A stretch of 64,000 nt of DNA from NCBI GenBank assembly GCA_977006965.1, contig OZ345362.1:372001-436000 (forward strand), read 5' to 3'. Made by a program: the position numbers and the translations under genes. The stretch is from Phymatolithon calcareum (lineage: Eukaryota; Rhodophyta; Florideophyceae; Hapalidiales). This document shows, piece by piece, positions 45,131-56,883 of this stretch (positions are counted from its first letter, which is position 1; the number at the start of each line of letters is the position of its first letter). Below the pieces are notes generated by a model. The model saw nothing but the letters and a program-made list of their open reading frames with translations, did not search any database and was not told the origin of the DNA.

Positions 45131-45419
45131 GTAGTTGAATTCAGGAACGTTGTAACTGTATACAGTACGTATAATTTTACGTACCGAACACTAGGGGATC
45201 ACGGCAACATTTTGGCCTGATAGTTATTTAGTTGATTTGGGCCAAATGGTGCAGTGCTCCCCCGGTGAACGCTTATACCGGCCCGAGTAATATAATAGAA
45301 TTAGATGCTACCGACAACCAATTACCACGTGCTACGCCTAATACATTTGAAGCGATCGTTATTTCCGACAACTCTGCTCTTGCTGAACTCTACTCTTTCG
45401 TGCAACCTAACTACCAGCA

Positions 45420-45510
45420 ATGCGAATTGCAATTCTTCATCAGAACCCAATTTGGGTCGAATTGCTACGAATTGCAATTAATTGCAATAGCAATAGATTG
45501 CGCACGACCC
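45420..45510. repeat. Cluster of AATTGCAAT words
   Basis: Several near-palindromic words ('GAATTGCAATTC', 'AATTGCAATTAATTGCAATA') in 90 bp, like those inside the 44.7-45.1 kb element. Function unknown. Confidence 0.4.
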
Positions 45511-45519
45511 CTGGTTCCA

Positions 45520-45718
45520 GCCCTCGAGGTCGGGAAAAAACTAGAGGTGCGCTTTGTAGTCCACTCAATCGTGCTACACCAACAAGAAAAGAAACTCTCC
45601 CATAGACAGGATCTAGCCCAAATGTCCTGGGACTAGGAAAGTTTCCCCAAGCGTCAGCAGATGGGTGGGAACTTTTGAATAAAGATCCAGCTTTCTTCCT
45701 CGTCTTCTTCTTCAACAC
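45520..45718 (-). pseudogene. Copy 1 of an unknown 'ASADAWG' repeat-family ORF
   Basis: Part of a 92-codon frame with 'SSHPSADAWGNFPSP', 'PVYGRVSFLVGVARL' and 'SRPRGLEPGVV'. The same blocks recur at 49,912-50,140 (partly) and 55,735-55,930. I do not recognise the family. It may be a mobile-element ORF or a host gene fragment spread by transposons. Confidence 0.4.
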
Positions 45719-45920
45719 CTCTTTGAAACTGTGTGCTTTCAGTGGTCATTCATGGCATCGACAAAATCTTGGCAGAGCAACTAGTGCTACTATGCAGAGT
45801 ACATGTCGCCGTTTTCAATTGTTTGCACTCTGAACGAAATCAACCGGAAGTATTCAACCAATGGCATTCTTGTTTTTGAAGATTGGCCGAGACACTACTT
45901 GGCAAATATAAGCACTGTAA

Positions 45921-46450
45921 ATGAGCCTGGGCGGTAGCGCGCTTTGCCGGTGTCGGTACGGTTTTGAGTCCACGAAAGTTGGAACTTGGTCATTGAAAAA
46001 CTCAAAAAAGGCTTCTAGATTCTTTTCCGAATATTGCAAAGAATTTCACATAGGACCAAATGCAAGTAAGTGCAAAGTCCTTGGTTTCGTTCGTTGTGGA
46101 AAGCCTCCGTCGGGAGATATTGACGAAAAGGTAACGATATCTGGCGCACAGATCGAAGTAGTGACAGACTGGAGTCTATTTTGATCAGCGTCCTATCTTC
46201 GAGAAGATTTGCTCGCGAATCAGTCAAAGGCTCAAGTCAAGGACTCGGTTCATCCGCGCTGTAAGTGCCGCGACTTGGGGTCCTGAATCGCATGCTGTGA
46301 AGTCATTTCGAGAGAGATACTGTGAACCAGTAGCGCTATACGGAGCCGTGGCACTCGATTTGCTCGTGGATATTTGATGGTTTATTTTGAGGGCTCGCAA
46401 AGCCTCAACTTGGCGTAACGGAGCAGCTCTTGCGCTATTCTCCAAGGGGC
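45921..46450 (+). pseudogene. Non-LTR reverse transcriptase, thumb region
   Basis: The plus frame at 45,921-46,184 has 'FFSEYCKEFHIGPNASKCKV' and 'VTISGAQIEVVTDWSLF', typical of the region after the F-A-D-D box. After a frameshift it continues as 'EKICSRISQRLKSRTRFIRA' and 'SFRERYCEPVALYGAVALD', the 'LY...P...YG' block. No palm motifs remain upstream. Confidence 0.6.
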
Positions 46451-49400
46451 TAGCACGAAGCAAGTGGAAATTACGAGGAACGAAGCTGCCCGATTCGCCA
46501 CCGCCTGCTCGAAACCCACCAAGGTTTCAAAACTTCGATCCTTAACTTGAATGACTGCTCTGTAGGTTTTCGGCGAGATGGAGGCTACAATGGTGCTATA
46601 AAAGCGTTTCGAATGCCGCCTATACCCCTGTCACAGACGCCATGAAATATCGCGTGGCGAAACTTAGAAGTCAAACGTGATCCTGGCATGTACCGCATCC
46701 CGCGATGGTCCTCTATTTTAGTACGTCGCCTAAAGACAAATATTTTAAACTCCCTTCCGTTTAGAAGTAGTGGGACTCATTCACAGACAGTCCTGGCTGA
46801 CCGGCCTGAATTCGACATACATCTCACTCGTCTGCCGTACTCGTTAAGTCGTCGTTGACCTCCAACGATTATGAAGCACAAGGCACTACCATTCTAGGAA
46901 TTACTAATAAATCTCTGGACTGCACACAAGGACAAGGTTGTTCTTTTGGCTCTTTGTCAGCATTTGGGTGGTTCCCTCGACGAGGTCTCTCTGAAACCAC
47001 CACTCAACAGATGGCTGACAAAGGGTACTCTATCGTTTCCGCGAGATATATTCTAGCCACCAATTGGAAAAGACCTCTCGCAAAATAGACTTACCAGACC
47101 CATGACCCCGATCCCAGCAAAGTATTGTGACGAAGAAAAGAACTAGCCGTAGTGGATTTTGTTCTCGAGCGGGACGCGATAGAGAACTGGCTTCGTCAGC
47201 GTTCTCTGTCTTCAAGCTAGCAGTATGGACTGACGTAATCTTAGTCTTCTTGGAGAGATGAAGAATTAAGACCCATTCCACGCGATGTCATGTGCGCTGA
47301 ACAAGCCATTATTGATTCCCAGAAGGCAAGGCAAAAGGCTATCGATTCCAAGCACCAACCAGCTTGTAGAGGACTGAGAGAGGATTTCCTTGAATGTTTT
47401 GTTTTCCAATTCGCCATTCTAGTGGTCGTTTCGTGAGCTGCACAAAGGTAGGTAGCATCAGAGGAAACGTTACTCATATTGTCGGAAGTCTACGGGGCTT
47501 TTAAATACCGCATGCGCCAGTGCAAACAGTTTCACAATAGAAGTAAAGCAATAACCGGCAATATGAATTGCATTACGAGTCCTTGCCGTAATAATGTCAT
47601 GCACAATCCAAATTTACTTGGCACTTGACGTTCTGTGAGGCCCTTACCGCTGCCTTTCTCTTCGCCTTCTCCTTTAGAGCCGCAGAAATAAATGAAGGAT
47701 ATTGCGAGAAATTCTATTCATTTACTTACCGTGTGACCGAGCGTATTGTATCCTGTTCATTTCACTTCCTACGTCAGGGTTTACGAGTGGACTGACCATG
47801 CCTCCGTACTGGATAATTGCAGTAACGGTGGTCCATGAATGATGAATGACATGTAGTGGGACCAAGTTCAAATTTTCCAGGAAATCTAAAACACTGGTAG
47901 GAATCCGTATTATCGGCTGTGTGCGCATCATCTGCAATGTGGAACTGCCGGCCTTGACCCGTCCGTACTCTAAGGCGAAACAAATGAGACATATTTTTTA
48001 GAATGCGTCCAGTTTCCAGGCATACTCCGTGTTGGCAAGGGAACATGAATATGGCGAAAAAAGTGCGAATACAAGAGTGGGTTTTATAATTATTGGCTTT
48101 AATAGTGGATTTGCTCTCCTCTGGAGCTCTATCGAAGCCACTGGACAACGATATGCGAAGAGCTGGATAAGCATCTTATTGGAAACGTGTACGAAGTGTC
48201 CTTCCTTGATGTCGCTCGGGGACGCTCGAGCCCATATTCGCATCAAACAGCCCTGTTAGTATAGATGTGAATCCTCAAAGAGGAACCGGAAGACTGCGGA
48301 TGGAGTGTTCACCTCTTCTAGCTTTAAGAAGACATACAAGTCTTTCAAAACCTTACCTTGCGATCTCTTAGGGCCAACTGATATTACGGTCAGGAACACA
48401 GTCAAGCGCATAAAAAGTGCAAAAGCTGCACTACACCAACTCAAGCCGTACGTGGTCTTGTCGCCTCCACTTTGCCTCCACTTTTACTCGATTTCCAACA
48501 ATCAATTGAGAGAGCATTTTTTGCAATCAGGCTCGAACTGATATGATCCCACTTCGATCAATGCTTTTACGGCGGTCGGCCAATGGTGCATTACTATCTG
48601 GCCAAATCATTAGCATTGAGGTAAACAGTTGAGCATGCTATTGATCTGCACCAATATGCACCGCGCCTTCACGATCGTTGAAAACAGCTTTCAGGCGCCA
48701 CAGGAGGACATCATCATTCGACCACATCCCACACTTAATATGACACGGGCTGAATCGGAAAACAAATTGAAATAATCAAGGGCAGTACACTCTGTGTTCC
48801 AAATACATTCCTTTTAAAAGGATCTGGCGAATCACTTACGAAGTTGCTGCACTCATGTCCAACTATATGCAGCGCTACAGGCTATGTTTGAACTTTGCGT
48901 CCCAGGATCTTACACCTGGACTCGACATCAGCACTGTCTATTTCCAGAATCGCGATTTTTCGATGCAGACCGTCCATTTTCTCAAGATATGATGCGATCG
49001 ATCTCCTATCCGTCACTGCGGGGCCATGACAGAAAGCACTTCTTCTTGAGCTTTTCCTCTCTTACGCTGCAGGGTTTCGATCTCGGAACGATGCCTTTGT
49101 GCTGTACGATCCCTCGCAGAAAGACTAGGCCCAGCAGTCATGAAGACAGCACCTCTCCCCCTGCCTATTATGACCTTAATATTGTGCATAATCCACGCAG
49201 CCTTCTCTCGTTTACCTCCCTGAAGCCGACATATGTCGCAACTGCACTCCCTCCAGCGACCCGGCACGTGCCGACAGCACACACTGACACTGAGTTATTC
49301 TCGCTCTCCTACAACGGCCCCTCCAGCCCTGAGATGACTCCGCCTTACGTTCTCCTTGAAACAAAAGGCAGGTACGTCATTTGGAGCGGTGGGTTCATCT

Positions 49401-49830
49401 GGGAGCCGAGAGCTCCCCAATGCCCGAGTGTCCCGTCGGACATCGCGCACGGAGTCGGCAGAAGGGAGCGCTGAGGCGAGAGCGGAAGGAGTATGTAGAG
49501 CGGCGTGGGCCGCGGGAGAGTGACGAGGACGCGGGAGGTCGGAAACTGTGGGTGTCAGGGGCGATTTATCAAGATTTCATCTTGGAACTCAGGTATCCTC
49601 AATAATTTCAGGACCCCTTCACTTCGTGTCTTGTGTTTCATTAATGGTCGTAAAGATGTACAACACGATGGACACCGAACATGATGCGCTCGTTCTCTTG
49701 AATAGCCTTCTATAATTAGGCGCAAAAAGCATGCCTACATGCTCTATAATCTCCGCTCCCAATGCAGCCTCCTTCGAAAAACAAAGATGGAGAAATCTCC
49801 TTTACCGTTTGCGATCATCCTGTTCACGTT
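46451..49830. other. No recognisable gene
   Basis: Several frames of 60-196 codons on both strands, the longest at 48,884-49,474 (+). None has a recognisable domain, and the longest overlaps an equally plausible minus frame rich in Arg, Glu and Lys (49,282-49,013). Possibly decayed transposons. Confidence 0.35.
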
Positions 49831-49911
49831 AATTGCGGTTTTATCAACGGTGTAGAAGTTCGAGTAGCACAAGTCGGAGGAGTCGTAAAGAAGAAAAAAT
49901 GGGGATTTTTG

Positions 49912-50140
49912 TTTTAAAAGCAACGAATGCATCGGCAGACGCTTGGAGCAGCTTTCCAAATCCCTCACTTGTGTCTGAGATGATTGCTACAAGTGTATAT
50001 TTGCGACCAGGTGATGTGACTCAGCATAGTGCGGTACCAAAACCTTTCTCTGGTCCTAAGTGGCCCGGAAAAGTCCTAAAGCATATTCACAGAAAGATCC
50101 AGTCGAAGATGACGGAAGCTTCGGATTACTCAAGGAAACC
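49912..50140 (+). pseudogene. Copy 2 of the unknown 'ASADAW' repeat-family ORF
   Basis: Starts 'KMGIFVLKATNASADAWSSF' and continues with Pro/Lys-rich sequence. Only the first block matches the copies at 45.6 and 55.8 kb. Cut on the right by the pogo-like element's terminal repeat. Confidence 0.35.
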
Positions 50141-50144
50141 ACTA

Positions 50145-52757
50145 CACCAAAACCGGAATTTAGTGTCCCAGGGTCGGCACTGTAAGAATAACCATATCGT
50201 AAGTTGTACGAGGGGTCCTATATGGGTTGTAGTACTCCATGAGCTCTGAAATTTTTTCCAAATAAATAAAAACTTCCGCGCAACAAAATAAAAAATTGTC
50301 TCTGAAACTTTCAATAGGCTCCTCCTCCAAAATACGTTAGATATTACAGAAGCGGCAAGCTTTTCTACTCGGAAGCACTTTAGTTTATATACAAAACATA
50401 GCTCCCATTGAAAAAAGGTAGCCGAATGGACTCGCATAAATTCCGGGAATCTGGATAGTCGGTTATCTGTGCGTAGTGATAAGTCATGACATCTCCGGTT
50501 CAATCTTCTAGGCAGGGGCGGAACAGACATTAATTTGTCCTATACGCGAGATCCAAGGAGGGCTTTTCGGGAAATGCTCAGTCAAATTGCGCCAGCGCAG
50601 GTAAACGCTACTCATTAAAAATGTCGCCAGATGGATAGCTTACGTCTAAAACCTTCGTTTTTAATTTTTTTTTCTTAATTTACATGCAAAATGGCGATAA
50701 TGAAAGTATTTGAAGACGCTGACTTCCTCAAAGCTGGCTCTTAAGCTAACGCGTCATGACAAAAAACGTTTCAGGAAACAGACCCCCTTTACAGTAATGC
50801 TATTGACCAACATCGCTGCTATTCGGAGTACCAGAAGCAGCTCTGTGTGTTTAGAAATGATGGTGCAAAATCATTGGATGATATGGCCTTTCATATACTT
50901 TCCATATAGAATGTATCTATATTCATTAGTTAAGCATTGTTGCGCTTATGCGTGAGTGAAGCATATAAGGACTAAATCACTTCCGAGAGTCACAGATAGC
51001 CCCACTCAACCATTCCACTATACTCTCCATCTTGAAAAGCGCCGCTCGTTTGAGACTGAGAATGTCCAACTCCGCCACCAATGTACCACCCTCAACCAAT
51101 CAACTTCAACCATCTTTTTCTCGGAGGACCCAGGTTGTTTCAACTAAGTCGCAAAGGAAGGCAATTATTCTATGGATGATTAACGAGGTCGAAACCTCCG
51201 GAAGTGATTACGCAATTGGCGCTCGCACTGTGCAGCACATTCGAACCATCTTCAGAGTGACAGATATGAAGTCCTATGGAGCCAATCGGAAGAAAGCAAT
51301 CCGTTGGTGGAACGGACGCCAATCCTATCTTCAAAAATTGACCACACCAGAGGATAAGGCTATGTTCATCCAATCAAGACGTTCCATTGGAGTTTCGCAA
51401 AGACGTGTGCCTATCAAAGCTTTAACTGGTCGTAGAAGAAAGCGATATGCATGGGTGGACTATTTACACTCTGTCCTATTGGAAGAATTTGAAAGACAGA
51501 GCGCTGCTGGTGTCCAGTTAAGCAGACGGCTTTAGAAACATATTGCACTCCATACACTCTCCGACCCCACATCCCCATTCGTGTCAGCCGACCTTGACGA
51601 TCGTACTCATCGCCCAATCATTACACATGTGACGGACAAGTGGATCGAATCGTTCATGAACAGATGCAACATCGTCATACGAAAGCAGTCCAGCTCTTTG
51701 CAACGGTGCAACGCACATAACGTATACATTGAGAAGTTGATTTCCCATCATCTCGGCCAATTGGAGCCCGAATTTTCAGATGGTGTGCTGGACGAGAACG
51801 TGGTCGAGAACATGGATGAGACGCACTTTATTTTTAACATGGATAACCATTACTCTCTAGGAGAGTATGGATGCAAGAAAGTGAACTATGCGGACGTTGT
51901 CTCAGGCGGAGAAGGTATGACTATGGTTTTGCGTATCAGCGCAGGAGTGAACGCAAAAATTGGAGCACCATTTATGATTTTTCGGAACAGGAACCGAAAC
52001 TATCCCATACTGGGTGTTCCTGACAATGTACCGGTGTTTCATGCAGAACCGAGCCGAGGGGCTGGATGGACAAAAATCTGTTCAACCAGTGGTTAAACGA
52101 ACCGCGAGCCATTTCAAGTGACGCTATTGGTCGGACGAGATCCTTGTTTATGAACAATTGCTCTGGTCACAATGAAACGCCGCAACAGGTGGAATCATTG
52201 AACTCTATCAACACTAAGATTCGGTATCTTCCACCGAAAAGCAGGCATATGTGTCAGCCTTTGGATTCTTTTGTTATTCAAAAAATTAAGACTCTATGGC
52301 GTGAGGAATGGGAGGCAGAGAAATTGCAGCGCATGGAAGCGAGAGATTGAGCATCCGGTCCAGATTCTTCCGGCAAACTAAAGAACCCTGGTAAAACATA
52401 TTATATGAATCTCGCGGTGCGATGCGTGGAAAAGGTGAACAGCATGCAGGATGAAAACGGTACTCAGATTGTACGCAAGGCAATGATACGTTGTGGTCTT
52501 GCACTAGATACAGATGGAATGTGGAAAAAGGAGCAGCTGTTTGATTACTTGCAAGACATTGTTGAAAAACACCCTGAGGAATACTGTGGCCTTGTTCCTG
52601 AATATTGAAATAAAGAAAATGTGTAACAAATTTACAGCATTCTTTAATCAATTTTTGTAAAATGTTGCTGCTCACTTCCCGCGACCTTTTTTTCGAGTAT
52701 TACTGTAATGTCCTTTGGTATTGAGCTTTACCTGGGACACTAAATTCCGGTTTCGGT
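50145..52757 (+). mobile_element. Pogo-like (Tc1/mariner superfamily) DNA transposon, 2,613 bp
   Basis: 28-bp terminal inverted repeats at 50,145-50,172 and 52,730-52,757 ('CACCAAAACCGGAATTTAGT' at the outer end) match at 27 of 28 positions. Both outer ends abut TA (50,143-50,144 and 52,758-52,759), the target duplication expected for this superfamily. The transposase lies inside in the plus direction. Right flank: copia pol coding sequence directly after the TA. Confidence 0.88.
51032..52608 (+). pseudogene. Pogo/Tigger-like DDE transposase, broken
   Basis: The frame from about 51,032 holds a basic N-terminal, probable DNA-binding part. In-frame TAG at 51,533-51,535, then the catalytic part: 'VENMDETHFIFNMDN' (first Asp), 'GAPFMIFRNRNRNYPI', a frameshift near 52,066-52,096, 'SLFMNNCSGHNE' (the second Asp of the usual L-D-N-C-S-G-H block is Asn here), and 'RYLPPKSRHMCQPLDSFVIQ' (third Asp). 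A TGA at 52,348-52,350 interrupts the C-terminal part, which then continues to 52,608. Two stops, one frameshift and a lost catalytic residue mean it is inactive. Confidence 0.85.
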
Positions 52758-52759
52758 GT

Positions 52760-54171
52760 ACTGCACACGAAGACAGTACTCAATCGAAAACGGAAAGGAG
52801 ATGGCACTATCGATAAGTACAATGCTCGAATAGTTGTCTGTGGCAACGAGGACGACGATTGCGGCGAGAAAACCTTTGTACCCGTTTTTGACTTCAATAA
52901 TCAAGTTGATTTTAGCTCTTTCTGTGCAGCGCGGCTGGGATGAGGATGAAGTGGACTTGAGAAATGAATTCCCTTATGGAACTATCGAGCGGCAAATCTA
53001 TGTCGAGCTGCCCCGCTATTTACTCTCCGAGGACTACAGGGGCGCCAATGTAGGTCGCGTGAATTGCAGTCTCTACTGGCTGAGAAATTCGCCGGAATTT
53101 AGTTCGAATTGCTCTCGTCCAAATTTGAGCCACTTAGATTTCGCCCGCTGAAGACGGCGCCGTGTGTGTACTACAAGGAGGATGCATTTATACTGTACTA
53201 TGTTGACGACCTGCTGACTATAGCGAAGGATCAGAATTTATCGGAGGAGACCAGGTCAAGTCTGTTGCATGAGCTGCCGGCAAAATATCTAGATACTGCA
53301 TCTCATTTCCTTTCCATAGATTCTATCTGGATGTAGATCGGTGCGATGCTGCGGCAGACGAAAAAAATCAAGCTTCTGCTGAAGAAAACCGGATTCGCAA
53401 GTGCGAGGACGATCTTCACTCCATTTGACTGCACAGTGGACCTAAGTGTCAAGACCGAAAAGCGAACACCGCCTGGAATCCTTTACCGTTCTGTTGTCGG
53501 GAGTTTGCTGTACTTGGCGGTCAAGACGCGCCCTTAATTTGTGTGGCTGCAGGTATGCTGAGCCGCTACTTGGAATCAACAAGTGCGCGGAAAGTGCTCG
53601 GAGCTCACCGAGCACTTCGATTTCTCTCCTCAACCGGTGATCTGTGCCTGAAGTTATCTCCAGGACATTCTGACCAATTAATAGCGTTTGCTGATACCAA
53701 CTGCGGAGATGAGCCTCGGTTTGTGCCACACTCACGCTCTGGGATATTGATCAAGTACGGTGATTCACCAATGTACGCTACCACTCTCAGCTCTACTGAG
53801 GCTGAGTATGTTGCACTTTCGGACGACGTGAGGACTGTTATCTGGCTGCGTCAAGTGCTACAAGAGCTTGGCATCTCAAAGGTACCTATCGTGATACATC
53901 AGGACAACGTGGGTGCCATACACTGTGCTGAAGGTGACGCCGTGACAAGTTTACGAAGAACAAGTATGTGGATATTCGGTTTCACTTTGTTCGCGAGAAG
54001 ATGGAATTCGGGGAGGTCTTGCTCCCAAAGACGCCCATTGCTGAAATGCAAAACGATTTCCTCACAAACGAGATAGGTCGGCTTGATCTCACAGCGGCCC
54101 TGAAGAAATCTCAGATCCTGACCAAGTCACCGTTTCCAGTTGCGGATCATCGTCGCGAGGAGAGTTGTTGA
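52760..54171 (+). pseudogene. Ty1/copia pol fragment (reverse transcriptase and RNase H)
   Basis: Ordered copia motifs in shifting frames: 'LHTKTVLNRKRKGDGTIDKY' and 'NARIVVCGNE' (K-Y-K-A-R-L-V-A-G block), 'ETFAPV'-like 'KTFVPVF', 'EVDLRNEFPYGTIERQIYVE' (D-V-K-T-A-F-L-N-G block), 'ILYYVDDLL' (catalytic Y-V-D-D), 'ILYRSVVGSLLYLA', then RNase H with 'ATTLSSTEAEYVALSD' and 'HQDNVGAIHCAEG'. At least three frame changes and one stop. The 5' half of the element is missing on this side of the pogo-like element. Confidence 0.85.
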
Positions 54172-54309
54172 GATCAAGTGTTTCAAGCGCGATCTCGTTC
54201 TGCTTCCTCTTTATCTCTTGTGACGTCTATAATTGAGATTATATGCTTTTTGGTTTTCCAACGTGCAAGCTGGTGAGCCTTCGTCTATTAGTCCGTTGCT
54301 GATGGTATC
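54168..54309 (+). repeat. Possible copia LTR start after pol
   Basis: Just after the RNase H part, 'GCGAGGAGAG' (purine run) precedes 'TGTTGAGATCAAGTG', like a polypurine tract followed by an LTR starting TG. A plausible CA end is near 54,309, but no second LTR copy was found. Confidence 0.25.
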
Positions 54310-54559
54310 ACTCCTCATGGCTGCAACGTGGAGCTTGCGATTGCAACACTACTAACATCTTTTGTGTGTGTATGAATGTTTGTGCTTTTATTGATACATT
54401 GGCTGTTAGAATGTTGAATTGAGAGCTTCGCAGCGGCTGTCTGACCGTTGAGTACTTAAGCCTTTGTTTTTCAGTAAAATCTATGTGTACAGATGAATCA
54501 GAGATGCTTGGTGCCTTGGCAGAGGAAGACATTTGAGTTTCCCCTATATTTCCCACACT

Positions 54560-55211
54560 ACTAGCATTATTTGGAGGCCTGGTTTTTTGTTCGCGTGCAA
54601 CATTTCGACTAAAACAGCGCCAGGACATACCGGCTTCCCTTTCGGTGCACTGTTGTCAGCTCTGGCAATATGCCGCTTCATAGCCTGTTGAGAGCAAAAA
54701 TTAGGAACGGCAAATTCCAGTCTTCTTCCGCCTTACACACACGTGAGATGTACCCTGAGAACTGTCTTGAATGGACAGGGGCCGAGAATTTTGTTCACGC
54801 CTCCGTCGTGATTTTGACTTCATGATCTTGCTTGTGGTATTTGGCGTCTCCATTGGCCTCATTTCATGTAGATATCTTTCAAACTGGTCACATTTCGCAT
54901 TTCTCACCTTCTACTTTGCCAGCATCTTTACCTTCCTGAGAGCATCTTTGTCACTTTCAAGTCCAGTTCTCCATTGCCTTATGCTACATAAGGTGCTAAT
55001 TAGACAACGAGAGCTTCAATAAAACCGAGTTCCACTTCCAGTTCTTAATGCTACATACAAAGTCCTCATGCCTCAGATCCGAAGCCACCTCGTTTCGTAG
55101 TTTGGTAATTTTCTCTGAACTGTAGCCTCTTTCCAAAATAGAAGAACGGCGGCACCTTATTACAGGACAGATAGCGGTCGAATCTTGGACAAGCAGGCGC
55201 ATGAAATGCAT
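54560..55211 (-). pseudogene. Non-LTR pol fragment (linker and start of RT)
   Basis: Minus-strand reading: 'EKITKLRNEVASDLRHEDF' (near 55,120), then near 54,755-54,580 'YISRVCKAEEDWNLPF', 'QAMKRHIARADNSAPKGKPV' and 'PGAVLVEMLHANKKPG'. These match 'CQAEKDWN', 'NRAMRRHLRR', 'APRGKAVFPGG' and 'VEMLHANKE' at 43.3-43.43 kb. Multiple frameshifts; dead. Confidence 0.6.
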
Positions 55212-55734
55212 GGATTTCTACATCCATATGCGGCCGTGGCTGAGCTCTTCCACCGCTCGATCCTTCCAGTCGACTTCTTCAAGAGTCTTCTCGATCTGCT
55301 ATTGATACTTTCCTATGTTTTTAAATACTCCAAGTCCTTCCAGACCAATCTGCTTCACCTCAGCATCAGATCGTAGTCGAAATAAGGCCAAATCCATAGT
55401 TGATCAGTTTTTCTCAGCACCAGATCTGAACAGAGCGCACTCAACTTTTGAGTCAAGGAAGAAGACAGAGCGTCAACTAAGAAAGAACTAGATGACCTTT
55501 CTCTCTTCAGCAAAAGTATCATCGAGAGTATGTAGAATGAAGAAGACCTGTACTGAAAGATGAAGCGACGCCTCGAGAACCTCTACGATTAGCTATCAAA
55601 AACGACCGAGTACATGCTAGGGACTCAGATGGAATACCAGATATAGTAGTAGAGCCGCCCTAGTGAGGGTAACACCTGAGGAAACCTTTTCCGTATATTC
55701 GTATGACTGTGAGGCTTTAAAAATTGCAATAAAT

Positions 55735-55930
55735 ATTTTTATTTAAAGTTACCAACGCATCTGCTAACGCTTGGGGAAACCTTCTTTGGGAGAAGATATT
55801 TTGGCTATGTTCGGTCTACGGAATCGTTTTCCTTTCTTGTTGGTGTAAAAGTATTAGGTGCACGACGAAAACGCACCTCCGGTCTCCTTCGGGACCTCGA
55901 GGGGGAAAATTTCTCCCCTGTCCTGTGACT
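55735..55930 (+). pseudogene. Copy 3 of the unknown 'ASADAWG' repeat-family ORF
   Basis: 'KVTNASANAWGN' followed, in other frames, by 'FSFLVGVKVLGARRK' and 'LRDLEGENFSPV', parallel to the 45.6-kb copy. Frameshifted. Confidence 0.4.
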
Positions 55931-56140
55931 CGCTGTGATTTCAAGTTGCGGCAGTCCTTACTTTTCTACAGCCTGAAACATGATTAGGAGCTCGTCAAGT
56001 GCTCGCTTCGTCCAGGCGCTGTCCTCTTTGGAGATTCTGTCCTTCGCGAGGCCATTTATTACGTCTCCGATGGCATCTTTCCCAAATTGGCCGGTGTGTT
56101 CAATAAGGGTAGAGGTGCTCATTGGAGGGAATATTCTAAT

Positions 56141-56220
56141 TGATGATGACGATGATGATTGCTTTATTCCCCTTAGAGGCTAGCACGTCTAGAAGGCTTC
56201 ATGCGACTCCACTTGCTGTG
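56141..56220 (-). repeat. Dispersed non-LTR tail-like repeat
   Basis: (GAT)n with one GAC, then 'GGCTAGCACGTCTAGAAGGC' and 'CCACTTGCTGTG', near-identical to 8,698-8,774. Confidence 0.6.
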
Positions 56221-56870
56221 CATTCTAAATGACCACTTGATGGCAAGTATTCTATCTCTTCTTGAATTGAAGAGAAGGTGCGGGATTAACGACACTTTTG
56301 CGTGCGGTATAGGTCGTCTTGTCGACTTTTCCACATCCTCTGCGGCCTCCAGTATCTTGTTTCTTTGGTATTTCTCGATATTTGTCTTAGCTGTCTTTTC
56401 GTTTGCTGCTTCGGACAAGAAGCCATTCTTTCGCGTGGACAATATCTCTCTTCGGCTCTTGACGTTCCCTATTTGCCATCTCTGTTGTTGGACTAGATAT
56501 CAGCGCATTGCGTCTTCTTATCAATCTCTGCACAAACCGTCTTGCAAGCACGTCTATTATTCACTTGGATTGGAGGATAGGACACATGGCCCTGCATCTG
56601 TCCAAGCTTCTTTTTGTTGGTTTCCCAAGGATTTGCCCGAAGAAAATAGATTTAATCTCCCTGACTTCCCCACTTTCGCGGTCCAAGGTGTGACATGTAG
56701 AGCATATTCTTTTCTTGACTGCTCAAGAGATTTGCGGTGGTTCTCGGCGTAAGAGAAAGGTCTACACGGTTGCGATGCCTACGGTTGATATTCAATAGAG
56801 CACCTCTATGGAGAAATCAGTACTAGGTGCATACTGGTCTAGCAGCCGTGATTGAGCTGGTCGCGCTCCA
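56221..56870. other. Unrecognised sequence downstream of the tail repeat
   Basis: A 183-codon plus frame (56,201-56,752) has Phe/Leu/Ser-rich sequence with no family match I know. Its minus shadow at 56,442-56,173 is Lys/Arg-rich ('NEKTAKTNIEKYQRNKILEA') and may be the real, decayed coding strand. Confidence 0.3.
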
Positions 56871-56883
56871 ACGCATTCTATCT

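Noticed and set aside
48884-49474. 196-codon plus ORF as a host gene
   Set aside because: No recognised domain, and an equally good minus frame overlaps it; kept only as unrecognised sequence.
54300-54320. Initiator-tRNA primer site ('TGGTATCA')
   Set aside because: Only eight bases, and lies downstream of pol where a primer site is not expected.
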